Assembly (NCBI GenBank): GCA_002633005.1 | Contig: NMRA01000722.1 | Span: 62,001-126,000 of the forward strand | DNA from: Phoronis australis | Lineage: Eukaryota; Phoronida; Phoronidae | Length of the DNA stretch: 64,000 bases | Reading direction: 5' to 3' | Shown here: in pieces, positions 37,501-48,100 of the stretch | How the letters are laid out: each line of letters opens with the position of its first letter | How positions within the stretch are numbered: the stretch's first letter is position 1 | The notes under the pieces: model-generated | Told to the model about the DNA's origin: nothing | Seen by the model: only the letters and a program-made list of their open reading frames with translations | The model's database searches: none | Translations under genes and position numbers: made by a program

Positions 37501-40500
37501 AACCCCTGCAAAAATGACAAGGCAATTTTGACCATTATTTTTTTACGACGGATCAGACTGCATACCTGGCCCATATATTTTGCAGACAGCATTTTTTTCA
37601 GGACCAAATACCATACCCAAATCAAGTGCATATTTGGTAGATATGAGTGCACACCACGTCATTTCAATACACGTGTGCTGTTGATCATGGATTTACGCAT
37701 TGCCAATGTACGATTGTCTCTACATAATAACAAATTTGCCAATGAAAATATTTATGTTAAGGCTTTGTCAACCATTTTGTGAAACTATGGAAGCTTTCAC
37801 ATATAATCACAAATATTTCTCGAAGAATGTGCCTCTGACATATCCGCAGAAAACTGTCCTTATTCAACAGGGCTTACATATGTAAATCTAAGTACACATG
37901 ATGTGCGAGACACACCTGCAGTAGCTTGGTATCCTCATACTTCTGCAGTGACAAGACATGTTCACTGTCTCTGTGATCAACGTCAACCCACACTTTAAAG
38001 TTGGGTAAAACAACCAGAACAAGCCTTTGAAAAGCATTCTCCATGGCACGATTGTAGGCATACTTCTGGCATTTACCAATAGCTTTACCTCTGCTTGTGC
38101 AATCTGCTGTATGAAATGTACATAAATATTTAAGGTTATGTCAGACCCCATAAAAATGGACAAATTTAGATGAGATCGCATTCATAAGAAACTTTCAGTA
38201 TGCTTTAAGTCCTCTTCTCAAAAAATGCAGTAAGGAACTGTTCCATTTGCATGAGGGCAGGGGAGGGGGGTTCTCACCAAATATATTGACTTCTATGACT
38301 TTCATGAAGAATCTTGCATAAAACAAACTGATACTGTGTAAAAACATTGATGCTGTCTCTCCTTGAGTATTTATATCAAATAAAATTAATTTTGATCAGG
38401 TTTCTGATACCACTGTTTTGCTATCAATTTGCCTTTAATTTCTTTTTTACTAAATTTTACCAAAAAAACATGGCTACATGACCCTATTAATGAAAGATTG
38501 GTAAAAACAATCAAATTTTTCTCTCACCTTTTAGACAATAGGTACTTTTAAAACGCTATAGTTTTTTACATAATTAGCTCAATGCACAGGAGTCAATAAA
38601 GTCATGTATGGACCTTAAATTGATACTAGAGATCAAGAGATAAACTGAGAATTTTGCTTCACCAATTCTGTGAAAAGCTGATTTGATAGGCTTGATAACC
38701 AGTAAACATTTGAACAAAGAATGAACATAGTATGAACAATATGTATTCTTCAATTTCAGCACACCAAAATATCCCAACTGGCATTTTCATATGCTGACAA
38801 TCGTGCTGTGTCAGTTTTCCCACAGTCAAGCCTAGTGTTGTTGATAAATTTGTAAAAAATGAGACTTTTCTTCCAAAGATGTGACAATTTACTGCAGCAT
38901 AAAACATTTACCATACACACTGACATATAAGACAGGCAAACTGGCCTAAAATTTAGACTCCAAAGTCACAAGGTGGTGTTTGAGCGAATCAATGTTGCCA
39001 TCACACATTATTGTGTCTTATTACTTTCAGATTCAAATAAGACAATTAATGTAGGCAGCTGACTAATGTGCAAGTTTCCATAACAACAATATTGGCGATA
39101 TGAGGTGTAGCATATTGTGAAAATACAGGCCCAATTGTGATTTATGTTCCAGGTTAAATTGAAATGCAGTTTGCAATTTAGACCAATCACTACTCGCATA
39201 AAGTAATGAAAAAACACTTAAAATCACACACGTGGCAATGCAGCCCACCAAAAATTGAGTCAAACACGGACAGCAAATGCTAACGTAACCCATAAATTCT
39301 CCAAATTGTCCCACAGATTTGAAGTCTCATGAGTCAATTCTAAAATGCCCCTTCCCCCCATAACAATAATAACCCCATAAGTTCAACTGTTATCACATTT
39401 CATCAGCTCATTCCAGGCATTGAACAAGGGCCTCACTTGTATGGCTGTACTCCTCAATCCAGGTCCCTAAGCCTTTAGACAGTACACCGTGCTTGATGAC
39501 TTCAAGTTGCAGAAGACAGACATACTGTACTTTTAAGAGGGCCCCAGTCTCCGTCTCCTTTGTGTCGGCCTCCTTCAACTTCAAAATATTAACCCCTGGT
39601 TACAAGTAGCACAAGTAACACCTTGTATCATAAAATCTCACAAGTAACATTCCATAAACAGCAAACACTCCCAAGTATTGCTTTGCAATAAACAGCCCCA
39701 AGTAATACTTTACCCATTTCAAGTTATGTGCGGTATCAGATGCTTTGAAAAATTACAGGCACAACAATGTTAGACAGAAAAACGAAAGAATAGCTACTTT
39801 AGCAACCCTGCAATTTGGGATGTTATTGAATGAATGGGCAGCCAACAAATGTAGTACGAATTTAAATGTATGATGCCAACAACGACCCATGATATGCAAG
39901 ACAACCCCAAGTTGCTAACCCGACAATCGTGGTCAGTAACCAGACAGTGTTCTATTGATCAACACAGAAATTTCTAGCAATTGTTGATTTAACTGCTAGC
40001 ACAGCAAACTGTTTTAGGTTTCTGAGTGGTGCCAGGCAATCTTTGATGTCTGAAATGGCACAGTACAGTAAAATGTCACCAATTTTGAATGCAATATGAT
40101 CCATAAATGAAATTGCTATTTCTTAACTTTATTGAACACCAAATAAATGTTATGTCACTCTTAAACGTCTGCTGTAGCTACCATTTGAAATTGTGGTTAT
40201 TCACAACAATGTTGGAAGCCTTAGAAAAATGAAAAAAGGCCAATTTTGGGAATTATTTTTGTCTGAAATAGGTGAGTTGTATGCAATAAATTCCAAAGGT
40301 GAATTAAGCTACTATTTCTTCTACAAGTAACTGTTCACAGATGGCTGTATAACTAATGCAGATCTAACATCTTCGCTCAGACAAAACCATTTCAACAAGC
40401 CACAATGACACTAATAAAATGCAGTGCTCGAGCCATCCCGCAAATGCACACTATGGTTACTTGAACCTGGTCTGTTGGGCTGTGTTTAGCTTATTCCTAG

Positions 40501-43500
40501 ATGCTAAGAGACATCACTAAGGATCTATGAATGAGCTAAATACAGTCCAGCAAACCAGGTTCAAGGAGCAATAGCAAGGATTGATATTACAAAGTCAGCA
40601 GAGAACAATAAGAGTCCTTATAAAGGGTGCCCAATGTCATTATTTGGATAATAAACAGGTCCTGACTAGTTAAACAGAACAGAATTTCCACGTTTTATGT
40701 GGATGCAACAGTGACGTAGGCCAAAGTGTTTCATCTATCTAAAGATAGCTCACATTACAGCACATCAAGGAAAAATCAATGGTTCTTTTTCAACTTGAAT
40801 GACAAAAAAGCATACAAGTTAAAAAAATCACTGTGTAGCCACAGAAATAGGAGAACTGTCATGACTGAGGAAATTCTTAAGACTTGATGATAAGTAGACA
40901 CTTTGGCACCTGTAGATAGATGATAGAAAAAACAAATGCAGAAACGCAGAGACACAACAGTTTACCATGCTTTACCAACAGCCATACAGGATTACTATTA
41001 ATACCATTAAAATTTTGCTGTTCCATCCATTGAAGCCAAGATAGTAATTGGCTAGCTCTTTACACTTCACACAGGGCAAGGCATAACTCGTCAGTGACTT
41101 CCTTCTATTGGCAAACCTAACCTTGAAATAAAAACAATTAAAGACAATGTTGATGTAGTTGGACAAATGTGTGTTTGTCATGCGCACATATTCATACCTG
41201 ATGTTTATACAAGTCATGTAATCAAGTGGTGATTAAGGCACATATTGCTACAGGGTAACATTACCAGTATTACACAAACACCCTTCCAATACACATAACA
41301 TAAAATTACCTATTTCCAACATTTCATTACAAAGACATGACCACCATCCTAATACACATAACATAAAAGTACCTATTCCAACACTTCATTTTCACGTTAA
41401 AGCTGCATTTAACCTTGTTTAGCTAGCTAAAAATTGAAAATCCAATTACGATTAAAAATTCTCCATCTTGGTACAGTCTCTAAAATTTGGGACAGGATGG
41501 AAATTCAAGCTAGACTGACTTTTCTTTATTCTGAAAATTGTCACATGGGTAGTTCTGACATTCATCATATTTGTCAACTATTGGACGCTGCATTTCATAC
41601 CACACTGCATTTCGTACTCCGCTGCATTTCATACCATGCTGCATTTCATACCACACTGCATTTCATACCACACTACATTCCATACCACACTGCATTTTAT
41701 ACCACACTGCATTTTATACCACACTCCATTTCATACCACACTGCATTCCATACCACGTTGCATTTCATACCACGCTGCATTTCATACCACTGCATTGCAT
41801 ACCACACTGCATTCCATACCACACTGCATTTTATACCACACTGCATTCCATACTACGCTGCATTTCATACCACGCTGCATTCCATACCACACTGCATTTC
41901 ATTCAACACTGCATTTCATACCACACTGCATTTCATACCACACTGCATTCCATACAACACTGCATTTCATACCACACTGCATTCCATACCACACTGCATT
42001 TCATACCACACTGCATTTCATACCACACTGCATTCCATACCACACTGCATTTCATACCACCCAGGTAAGAAAATAGACTTGGTAATTCACAAAGCCTTTA
42101 AAAATAGCCACCACGGCAATGTTTCCATGTGTCCCTATAGCGCGTAACATCAAGTGGAATGATCATGTGCCATTAATCATAATTCGTGAATTTGGGATGG
42201 CCAATATTGCCTATTTTTAAAGTTTAGCCTAGAGCAAAATAATTTTCATTCTTCACCGTTCCAAATTGGATGATTTTCACTGTAAGCCGTTCAGTCTCTG
42301 AAAATGAGTATCATAATATTCCTGAGTTGCTGAGGATTTCGATGCTCATAGAATCTCATCACAGAAAGGAACATTGAGACAAATTTTATTTGTGAGAGTG
42401 AAAGGCCTGCTTTTTTTTAGCCAGCTGAACAGAGTGAAATGCAATTTTAAACATAGATTGCAGGGCTTGACATTTTGCATAACGTCAACTCACCAAATGC
42501 CACCTGGCAAAATTTCCATGCCACCTAATGGGAAATGAGCTTGGCAAAACAAGAAATCCCTGTAAGTGCGGAGTTTTGAAAGTTGTGGTCTACAGAAACG
42601 ATGCATACTTGGCAACAGTTGTCAAGCCCTAGACGACATTTTTCTTGCTTAGTTGAACAGAAAACTACTAGTATGTGGTATGCTCAGTGAAGACCAAAAT
42701 GAATTCTTTGCTCAGGTCCAAAATCCCGTCCAGGCTCATATCTGACCTAAAGGAACAGCAGACGATCAGAACAAGTATTGTGTCACGATCTGATCCATCT
42801 GCTTTTTTGTCAAACAATTCTGATTCTCGTTTGTTTACGCATTAATGAGCTGTAGGCCAACAAATTGCGCCCTAGTTTGGCACAAACATAAAATAGCAGT
42901 TGAGGTTAATTCTTCGACTGCTCAGTGATACTGCTCAGTGATACTGCTAAATAAATACATGCATCTTTTACTAACCTTGAGACGTTGTCCTTTCATAACC
43001 AGGCAGTTTTCAAACTTAGTTTTGGCCTTCCGGGCAGCCTTAGTAGAATAGAATTTAACAAAGCCATAACCAACATTGGATTGCTCTTGACAGAGGACAT
43101 CATTAGCCAACACTGGTATAACGTTGAACACCTGAACTTCATAGAGTAGTCCAAAAGGAGAAAATAATTTCTGCAGCCTCACCTGAAATTGTGACAGCAA
43201 AATCTTAAAAGCACACACAACCCATTGCCTCGTTCCTCATTGCGAGGAGGATGCAGGCTGCTTTGTGCAAAAAAATCTGTAATTTTATGACTTTTTATAG
43301 TTTTGATTTTTTAACCAAAACATCTATTTCAATTGACAAATGTTTTGACAAAAGGAGGTGGTCTTACAACCATGGTTTTTCTGAACTAGAATGCAAGGAC
43401 ACGGGGCTTTGGAGATTTTTTTGTACCTGAATCAAAAGTCTTTATTCGTTTCCATGTATCATGCAAAAAATCGATTTAAATTTAACTGTCCTATTTGCCA

Positions 43501-44600
43501 AACTTGGGTCCACCACCTGTAATTGCTTAAACTAGCTGCAAAGAAAAATGTAAGACCACTTATTTCTCACAATAATTATTGCCAAAATAGTCGTTTTTAG
43601 AGAATATTGCACGGCAACTTTAGGAAAAGATCACCTGACCCACCAAAGACCATAATGTCCAATCTGTGACATAGGGAGAATGACTTTTTAGTTGACTGAT
43701 GCCAATGATACAGCAGGTGGCAGAACGAGGATTGGTGTAATACCCGGTAGTATTCTTTCAATCATGACCAGGTTACATCTAAATACAAGGCTTTGAAAGC
43801 ACACAGGTTATAAGAGGATTGGTGTAATACCCGGTAGTATTCTTTCAATCATGACCAGGTTACATCTAAATACAAGGCTTTGAAAGCACACAGGTTACAA
43901 TTCCCAACTTTCTTTTGAGGCATGCAAATTGAAATCTAACAGAGGAATAAAATTGGACTATGTGGGTATTTGTATTTTCAAAACTGATCAAGACTCACAG
44001 CAATTTTTTCAACAAAAACACCAGGGGATATGACGTCAAACCACCTGCCACATGCAGTGTTAAAAATGACGAGTTTTTGATTTTGGGAACTGAACGAGGG
44101 ACTGCTCGAAAAAAGTTTGGTAACGAGAGTATGTCTGCGAGAAGTACATGATCGAAGGCCTCCTAAGGTGTTCCTTTATACGCAATGAGGTACCTATATC
44201 AATGTGAATTTGATGTTTTAGTCAGTGTGAGGCATAATTCGCCGAAAAGCTTAAGCGCACGAAGCCTACACCGTCTCTAGTTGACTAGAGATGGTGGTCA
44301 CTGTCTAGGTTTATCAGCTAATTCAACTGCATCACTAACTCACAGCTGAAGCTAGACCTGATACAATGTGGATAAACCCAGTTGTGATGACAGAATCTGG
44401 TTTAAAGGGCATGTTAAGTGAACCGTGGCTAAATACACCCACTNCAACTTGTGTTACAAGCCATTTATAATTTGACAATTATTGTCAAATTCAATTACCA
44501 GCAATTCCTCCTCTGAGTCAAATAATCTAGGGATATCAGAAATCATTAAATTAGTCTCATTGCCAGAGGGAATCTTGAAATCTATGACATCAGCATCCAT
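34417..44600 (-). CDS. RDM1: RAD52 motif-containing protein 1 (RDM1), six exons
   Basis: RDM1 is a small RRM-type DNA/RNA-binding protein with a RAD52-like motif, linked in vertebrates to DNA damage response. I joined six minus-strand exons: 44600-44499, 43182-42976, 41121-41005, 39578-39437, 38106-37916, 34518-34417. Together they are 861 nt, 286 codons plus stop, against 284 in human, and all splice phases agree. Exons 1-2 give an RRM fold with RNP2-like NLMISDIP and RNP1-like GYGFVKFYS (about residues 18-25 and 72-80). Exon 3 carries the family signature KCKELANYYLGFNGW. Exon 5 holds AMENAFQRLVLVVLPNFKV, matching the human RAD52-motif helix and strand. Exon 6 is acidic, as is the human tail. 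The start is the first ATG, 296 bp from the divergent VCPKMT start. Identity is confident; the exon 4 acceptor and exon 6 are the least certain parts. No close poly(A) signal; AATAAA complement at 33697. Confidence 0.85.
34638..35908 (+). repeat. Second full copy of the 1.3-kb dispersed repeat, in RDM1 intron 5
   Basis: Begins AACAAGAGCAACGC and ends CCCACATATAAAATATGGGC plus GCATAA. The 145-bp organisation is kept but the CTCF-like cores are eroded (for example GCCACTATGGGGAAC). Overlapping open frames here are shadows of the repeat. Confidence 0.8.
36800..37189 (+). mobile_element. TIR element with THAP-like fragment, copy 2, in RDM1 intron 5
   Basis: Preceded by TTAA (36796-36799) and followed by TTGA, probably a mutated TTAA. 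Plus strand reads CCVVGCNSDVKKFDKLHKYP then WKLDLKLFPS before a stop. The same peptide fragment survives in the 32.7-kb copy. Confidence 0.75.
37190..37915. other. RDM1 intron 5, proximal part
   Basis: No further exon supported on either strand. Short frames here lack motifs. Confidence 0.45.
37916..38106 (-). CDS. RDM1: RDM1 exon 5 (RAD52 motif)
   Basis: 191 nt, entered in phase 1, left in phase 0 at donor CTGCAG|GTGTGT. Encodes SRGKAIGKCQKYAYNRAMEN and then AFQRLVLVVLPNFKVWVD, corresponding to the human segment QKALSDAFQKLLIVVLESGK. The acceptor is a tandem CAGCAG; either AG keeps the frame (start 38106 or 38103). Confidence 0.85.
39437..39578 (-). CDS. RDM1: RDM1 exon 4
   Basis: 142 nt ending at donor ACAA|GTGAGG in phase 1. 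The peptide LKEADTKETE...VQYVCLLQLEVIKHG aligns with the human segment running from LQELSD to FFCALEVM. The acceptor ATTTTGAAG is weak in pyrimidines. A stronger-looking AG 14 bp upstream (AACCAG) would break the frame. Confidence 0.7.
40452..40580. mobile_element. Small fold-back MITE in RDM1 intron 3
   Basis: Arms of about 45 bp: ACTTGAACCTGGTCTGTTGG and, inverted, CCTTGAACCTGGTTTGCTGG, continuing to TTTAGCTTATTC. Short central loop. Confidence 0.7.
41005..41121 (-). CDS. RDM1: RDM1 exon 3
   Basis: 39 codons, acceptor TTTCAAG, donor ATG|GTATTA, phase 0. KCKELANYYLGFNGW is the most conserved RDM1 block (human KCQELANYYFGFNG). Confidence 0.9.
41401..42446. mobile_element. 1.05-kb TTAA-flanked element of the same MITE family, in RDM1 intron 2
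   Basis: TTAA at both borders (41397-41400, 42447-42450); termini AGCTGCATTTAACCTTGTTT and inverted AATTGCATTTCACTCTGTTC. The interior is taken up by a 17-bp minisatellite, which explains the larger size relative to the 6.4-kb copy. Confidence 0.8.
41586..42060 (+). repeat. 17-bp minisatellite, about 28 units
   Basis: Unit CACACTGCATTTCATAC with C/T and G/A variants. As 17 is not a multiple of three, each forward frame cycles through all phases; none contains a stop, so three overlapping long open frames (up to 237 codons) arise. On the reverse strand the unit carries TGA, which closes all frames. These frames are by-products, not genes. Confidence 0.95.
42462..42630. mobile_element. 169-bp hAT-type MITE in RDM1 intron 2
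   Basis: Perfect 11-bp terminal inverted repeat AGGGCTTGACA/TGTCAAGCCCT. Lies directly beside the TTAA-flanked element at 41401-42446. Confidence 0.65.
42976..43182 (-). CDS. RDM1: RDM1 exon 2 (RRM core)
   Basis: 69 codons between acceptor TTTCAG and donor AAG|GTTAGT, phase 0 at both ends. It includes LFSPFGLLYEVQVF and GYGFVKFYSTKAARKA, which align directly with the human RDM1 RRM (FGLLYSVRVF and KFYSARAAHRA). Confidence 0.9.
43727..43900 (+). repeat. 87-bp tandem duplication in RDM1 intron 1
   Basis: Two nearly identical units beginning GAGGATTGGTGTAATACCCG. The high identity indicates a recent event or an assembly artefact. Confidence 0.9.
43995..44257 (+). mobile_element. Fold-back MITE fragment in RDM1 intron 1
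   Basis: Right half of the element found whole at 58140-58709: shares GTGTGAGGCATAAT, CGCCGAAAAGCTT and GCCTCCTAAGGTR. Located 350 bp inside the RDM1 start. Confidence 0.7.
44444..44444. other. Assembly gap marker (N) in RDM1 intron 1
   Basis: Single N in intron 1 of RDM1, 55 bp from the exon 1 donor. Confidence 0.9.
44499..44600 (-). CDS. RDM1: RDM1 exon 1
   Basis: ATG at 44600, 34 codons, ending in phase 0 at a donor CTG|GTAATT. The peptide begins MDADVIDFKIPSGNE and contains NLMISDIPRLFDSEEELL, aligning with the human N-terminus and first RRM strand. A single N gap character lies 55 bp downstream, inside intron 1 (44444), so intron length is not reliable. Confidence 0.75.
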
Positions 44601-44896
44601 CTCTTTCCATCACAGCCAAGACAGGCTTTAATCACTCATCATCTTAGATCACATCCACTTGCTCTCTTTGAACACGTTCTCAACCGTTCATACACCTATA
44701 GATTGACTGTCCAAAAACAAACAATAACAATGTAACTGTTGTATATTAGTCAATACCAGGACACGTATGCAACATTTCTAACAAAATTATATTTTATATA
44801 TTCTCACTATCTATTTTCTTAAACATGTTGAAGAAAGTCACAAAATATAAGAACATTTTTTTGTTCTTTTTTGTTGGTCAATTTATAATAGACAAC
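44601..44896. promoter_or_regulatory. Shared divergent RDM1/VCPKMT promoter region
   Basis: Only 296 bp separate the two start codons, so both promoters and 5' leaders must lie here. No TATA box is placed convincingly. The VCPKMT start codon sits in AACATGGCGGC, which matches the YY1 consensus AANATGGCGGC, often found at the 5' end of TATA-less animal genes. An in-frame upstream ATG for VCPKMT lies at 44825. Confidence 0.5.
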
Positions 44897-45144
44897 ATGG
44901 CGGCCTCCATGGACAATCTGTTTGTGCGGGAGATAGAAAGACAAAATGGGGAAATTTTGCGAGTTAACCAAAGTGGATTTGGAGATGTAGGCTGTGTTGT
45001 ATGGGATGCTGCCCTTGTGTTGTTGTCGTATTTAGAAACTCCGGATTTTGTTAGGGAAAATGGGAAAAACATGTTGGAGAATAAACGTGTGATAGAACTT
45101 GGCTCTGGCACTGGAGCTGTTGGGCTGCAGGCGGCGTGTTGTGG
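44897..45144 (+). CDS. VCPKMT: VCPKMT exon 1
   Basis: 82 codons plus two bases, donor GTGTTGTGG|GTAAGG. Contains VWDAA and SAM motif I. The last ten bases form the first part of a 41-bp tandem repeat that continues into the intron. Confidence 0.9.
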
Positions 45145-48100
45145 GTAAGGCCTGGCTAGAGTTCAGTGTAAATCACGTGTTGTGGGTTAGGCCGGGTTAT
45201 TGTTTACAATCCGACTCCATTAACGTACATACTTGATACTACTATTTTCTGAATCCTCTAGTCATGGTGATTCCAAAAATGTATACTCGGGAACCCAATG
45301 GTCGTCCGCCTAAGCATAAAACCGACTTGCTGTTGTACTCACCGAATTATTCCACTTCAAAGTTATGATCTGAATAGGATTCGATTTAACTCTCACAGAT
45401 ATACCGCATTCATCGATTCTGAAGTTTTCTTTAATTTGTGCCGAGTTATTTCAAATGTGCACTGCCTTCCGCAGCCATTTTATTGTGACACCTAAGGTCG
45501 TCATATGCTGCCCCCTGAAGGCCAACGAAGTAATGAAAATTGCAACAGCCTGTTTTTATTGACATAAACTCGATTTGAAGCTTTGATGTTGAGCTCTGCA
45601 CTGTGGTTTCCAATAAAAGCCAATTGGACAACATTTCAATGCAGTTTAATGGTGAATGCGTGAGGCAAAAATGTTAAGAACCCAGCGTATCGCATTTGTC
45701 TGCGGATTTTTCCTTTGGCCTTCTAGATCCTACTAGTGCCTGGGACAAACAGATACATTGCATAAACAAACCCTGGATCATGTTTTGTGTCCCGTCGGAA
45801 GAAAATTTAAATTCGAAAACATCTTCTGAAAATGCACAAAAAAGTGTATTAGTAAAATCTACTGATTTTTAAGTGGTTTTAAAAAACAATCGGTAAACTC
45901 ACCGATTTTTGTCTCATTACTTTGATACGTGTCTCTTCCGATAAGTTAGTACCTAACGTGCACACGAGCACTCCAAATTGGAACGCTAAGTCCCGCGTGG
46001 TTGCGCTGCACGCGAAACAAGATGGCGGACGACCTTTGGAGCCTGACGACAATAGGTAACCGGACTATATTACTTGTACTGATTGGGCGATTATTATTCA
46101 CAATTTCCGAGATTTTCCAAAGTGTTCATTTGCAACGCGGATTTAGTGAGGCAGCCATTTTTAAAAGTGGGACACCTGTCGGCAGGATTGATAACTAACG
46201 GTTAACCGCGAGATGTTAAGTGTTTTCGAGGACGACATTTGTCTGCGAGAACAAACACTCTCGTGTTTTTTCTAATGAAGTTTTGAAGAGGGAATCCTTT
46301 ATAAATGACTATTACTGTTTTTTACTCAGAGTTTCCCTAACATGCCACGCGGTATCTTCAACATACTAGCCAATTTTGGGGTCTTTTTGACACAAGCATG
46401 ATTGTTGTATTTATCATTCCTGCTGACAGGTGTCGCAGTTTTATAATGGCAATCACTCGAGATCGGCTGCCGCAAATGAACACATCGTGAAAACGGTGAA
46501 TGCATGAATAAAAAGAGCCTAATCGGTACGAGTAATACATTTTTAGAATCACCATGATAACTATGACGAGAGGATTCAGAAAATATTAATATCAAGTATG
46601 TACGTTAATGGAGCCGGATTGTAAACAATAACCGAGTTTAGGGTAAATCACTGACGTGTTGTGGTGAAGGCCTGGCTAGAGCTCAGTGTGAATCACTTGT
46701 TGTGGGTATCTCCTGGTTAGAGTTCAGTGTAAATCGCGTGTTCTCTTTTAAAATACACTACAATACCTCAAGTAGTCTCGCATAGGCTTGCTTTTTAGCG
46801 AGATCCTAGTGTTACTACACTTTGTTTGTTGTATTATAATTACAGTTATGCACAGTTCAAATTTTATTCTCTAATATGCGCCAACATATAAGATCAAGGA
46901 TCGGCACTTTGATTGCTTGTTGAACTCCGGAAGAAGAAGCCAAGGGTGGTTTATCTGCTGTGCATGAACTTGGAATCCTGCTTAATCTCAAGATTGTGTA
47001 TGAGTGAACTATGTTTCACCTGTCACTGTGCTCTTACTATCAGTTAAACGCAATTTACATGAGTGAAATGTATAAAAATGAGTAAAAATCAGTTCTCTAT
47101 CTGAATATGTTGTTTATAGGGCAGATACAGTTATCACGGATCTGAAGGACTTTGTGCCATTGATGGAGCTGAACATCAAGACCAATAAAGAACTTGTTGG
47201 AGACAAAATCCAGGCCAGAGAACTTAATTGGGAAGAGCCATGTCAAGAATTTGGGCTGTTTGACTTTGTTCTACTGGCAGACTGTATTTACTATGAAGCG
47301 GTACTGATTTAACGCATTGGTTTGTAGCTTTCACGACAGGTCACTCTTGTTACTCCGATGCTTGGTCTTGGCTGCAATGATGGGGAGTGCTCAGCACTCC
47401 ATGTCGTTTTTGTCTGATTCTTTTTGGCATGTATCAGTACTTTACTGTGTGTCTGGGAGTTTATTGCAAATTCTGATATTTTCATTGCTAAATCACAATT
47501 ACAACATGTGCATTTTAATGGGATGATTTTGCTGAAAATTACTTTAAGGTTATGTAGAACTAGAAAAATAATAATTAATTTGGCTAATTTTGGAACATCA
47601 TATCTCAAAAATGGCTAATCGGATTTCAGATACTTTGCTTTATGCTCTTTTCTCCAAAATGCCATTAGGAATTCTTTTCAAAATGTTGTATTTTTGCATG
47701 AAGGGCTATCAAAATATGACTTATGATTTCAATGAATAACTGACCATTTGTAAAAAACGAAAGATAATAATAATTTAGAAAACTAACTGCGTTTTTGACA
47801 CTTCATCTTCAACGTTTCTCATGAAATGTGGCCATATTGATACAGTTATTTTGCTGTCAATGTACCTTTCATTTTTTGCTAGATTTCACTAAAAACATGG
47901 TCACATGACCCAATTAATGGTAAATTAGTAAACATTTAAGAATCGAATTCTACAGGCCTTCTACTTTTAAGAAATATTTCGTTTACTGAGTTAAAATCTC
48001 CATTTTGTACACATTTGGCTAAACATACAAACGTATTGACAAGGTTCTACATAAACTTAAGATTCTATAAACTATGCTTTGGTGTTTTGGTGTTAAAAAC

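Noticed and set aside
41434-42147. 237-codon open frame, the second longest in the window
   Set aside because: It is produced by the 17-bp minisatellite, which is open in all three forward frames; there is no family resemblance or splice context.
44825-44896. Upstream in-frame start giving VCPKMT a 24-residue hydrophobic leader
   Set aside because: The family begins at the MAAS-type start; the leader is unlike known VCPKMT and the enzyme is cytosolic.
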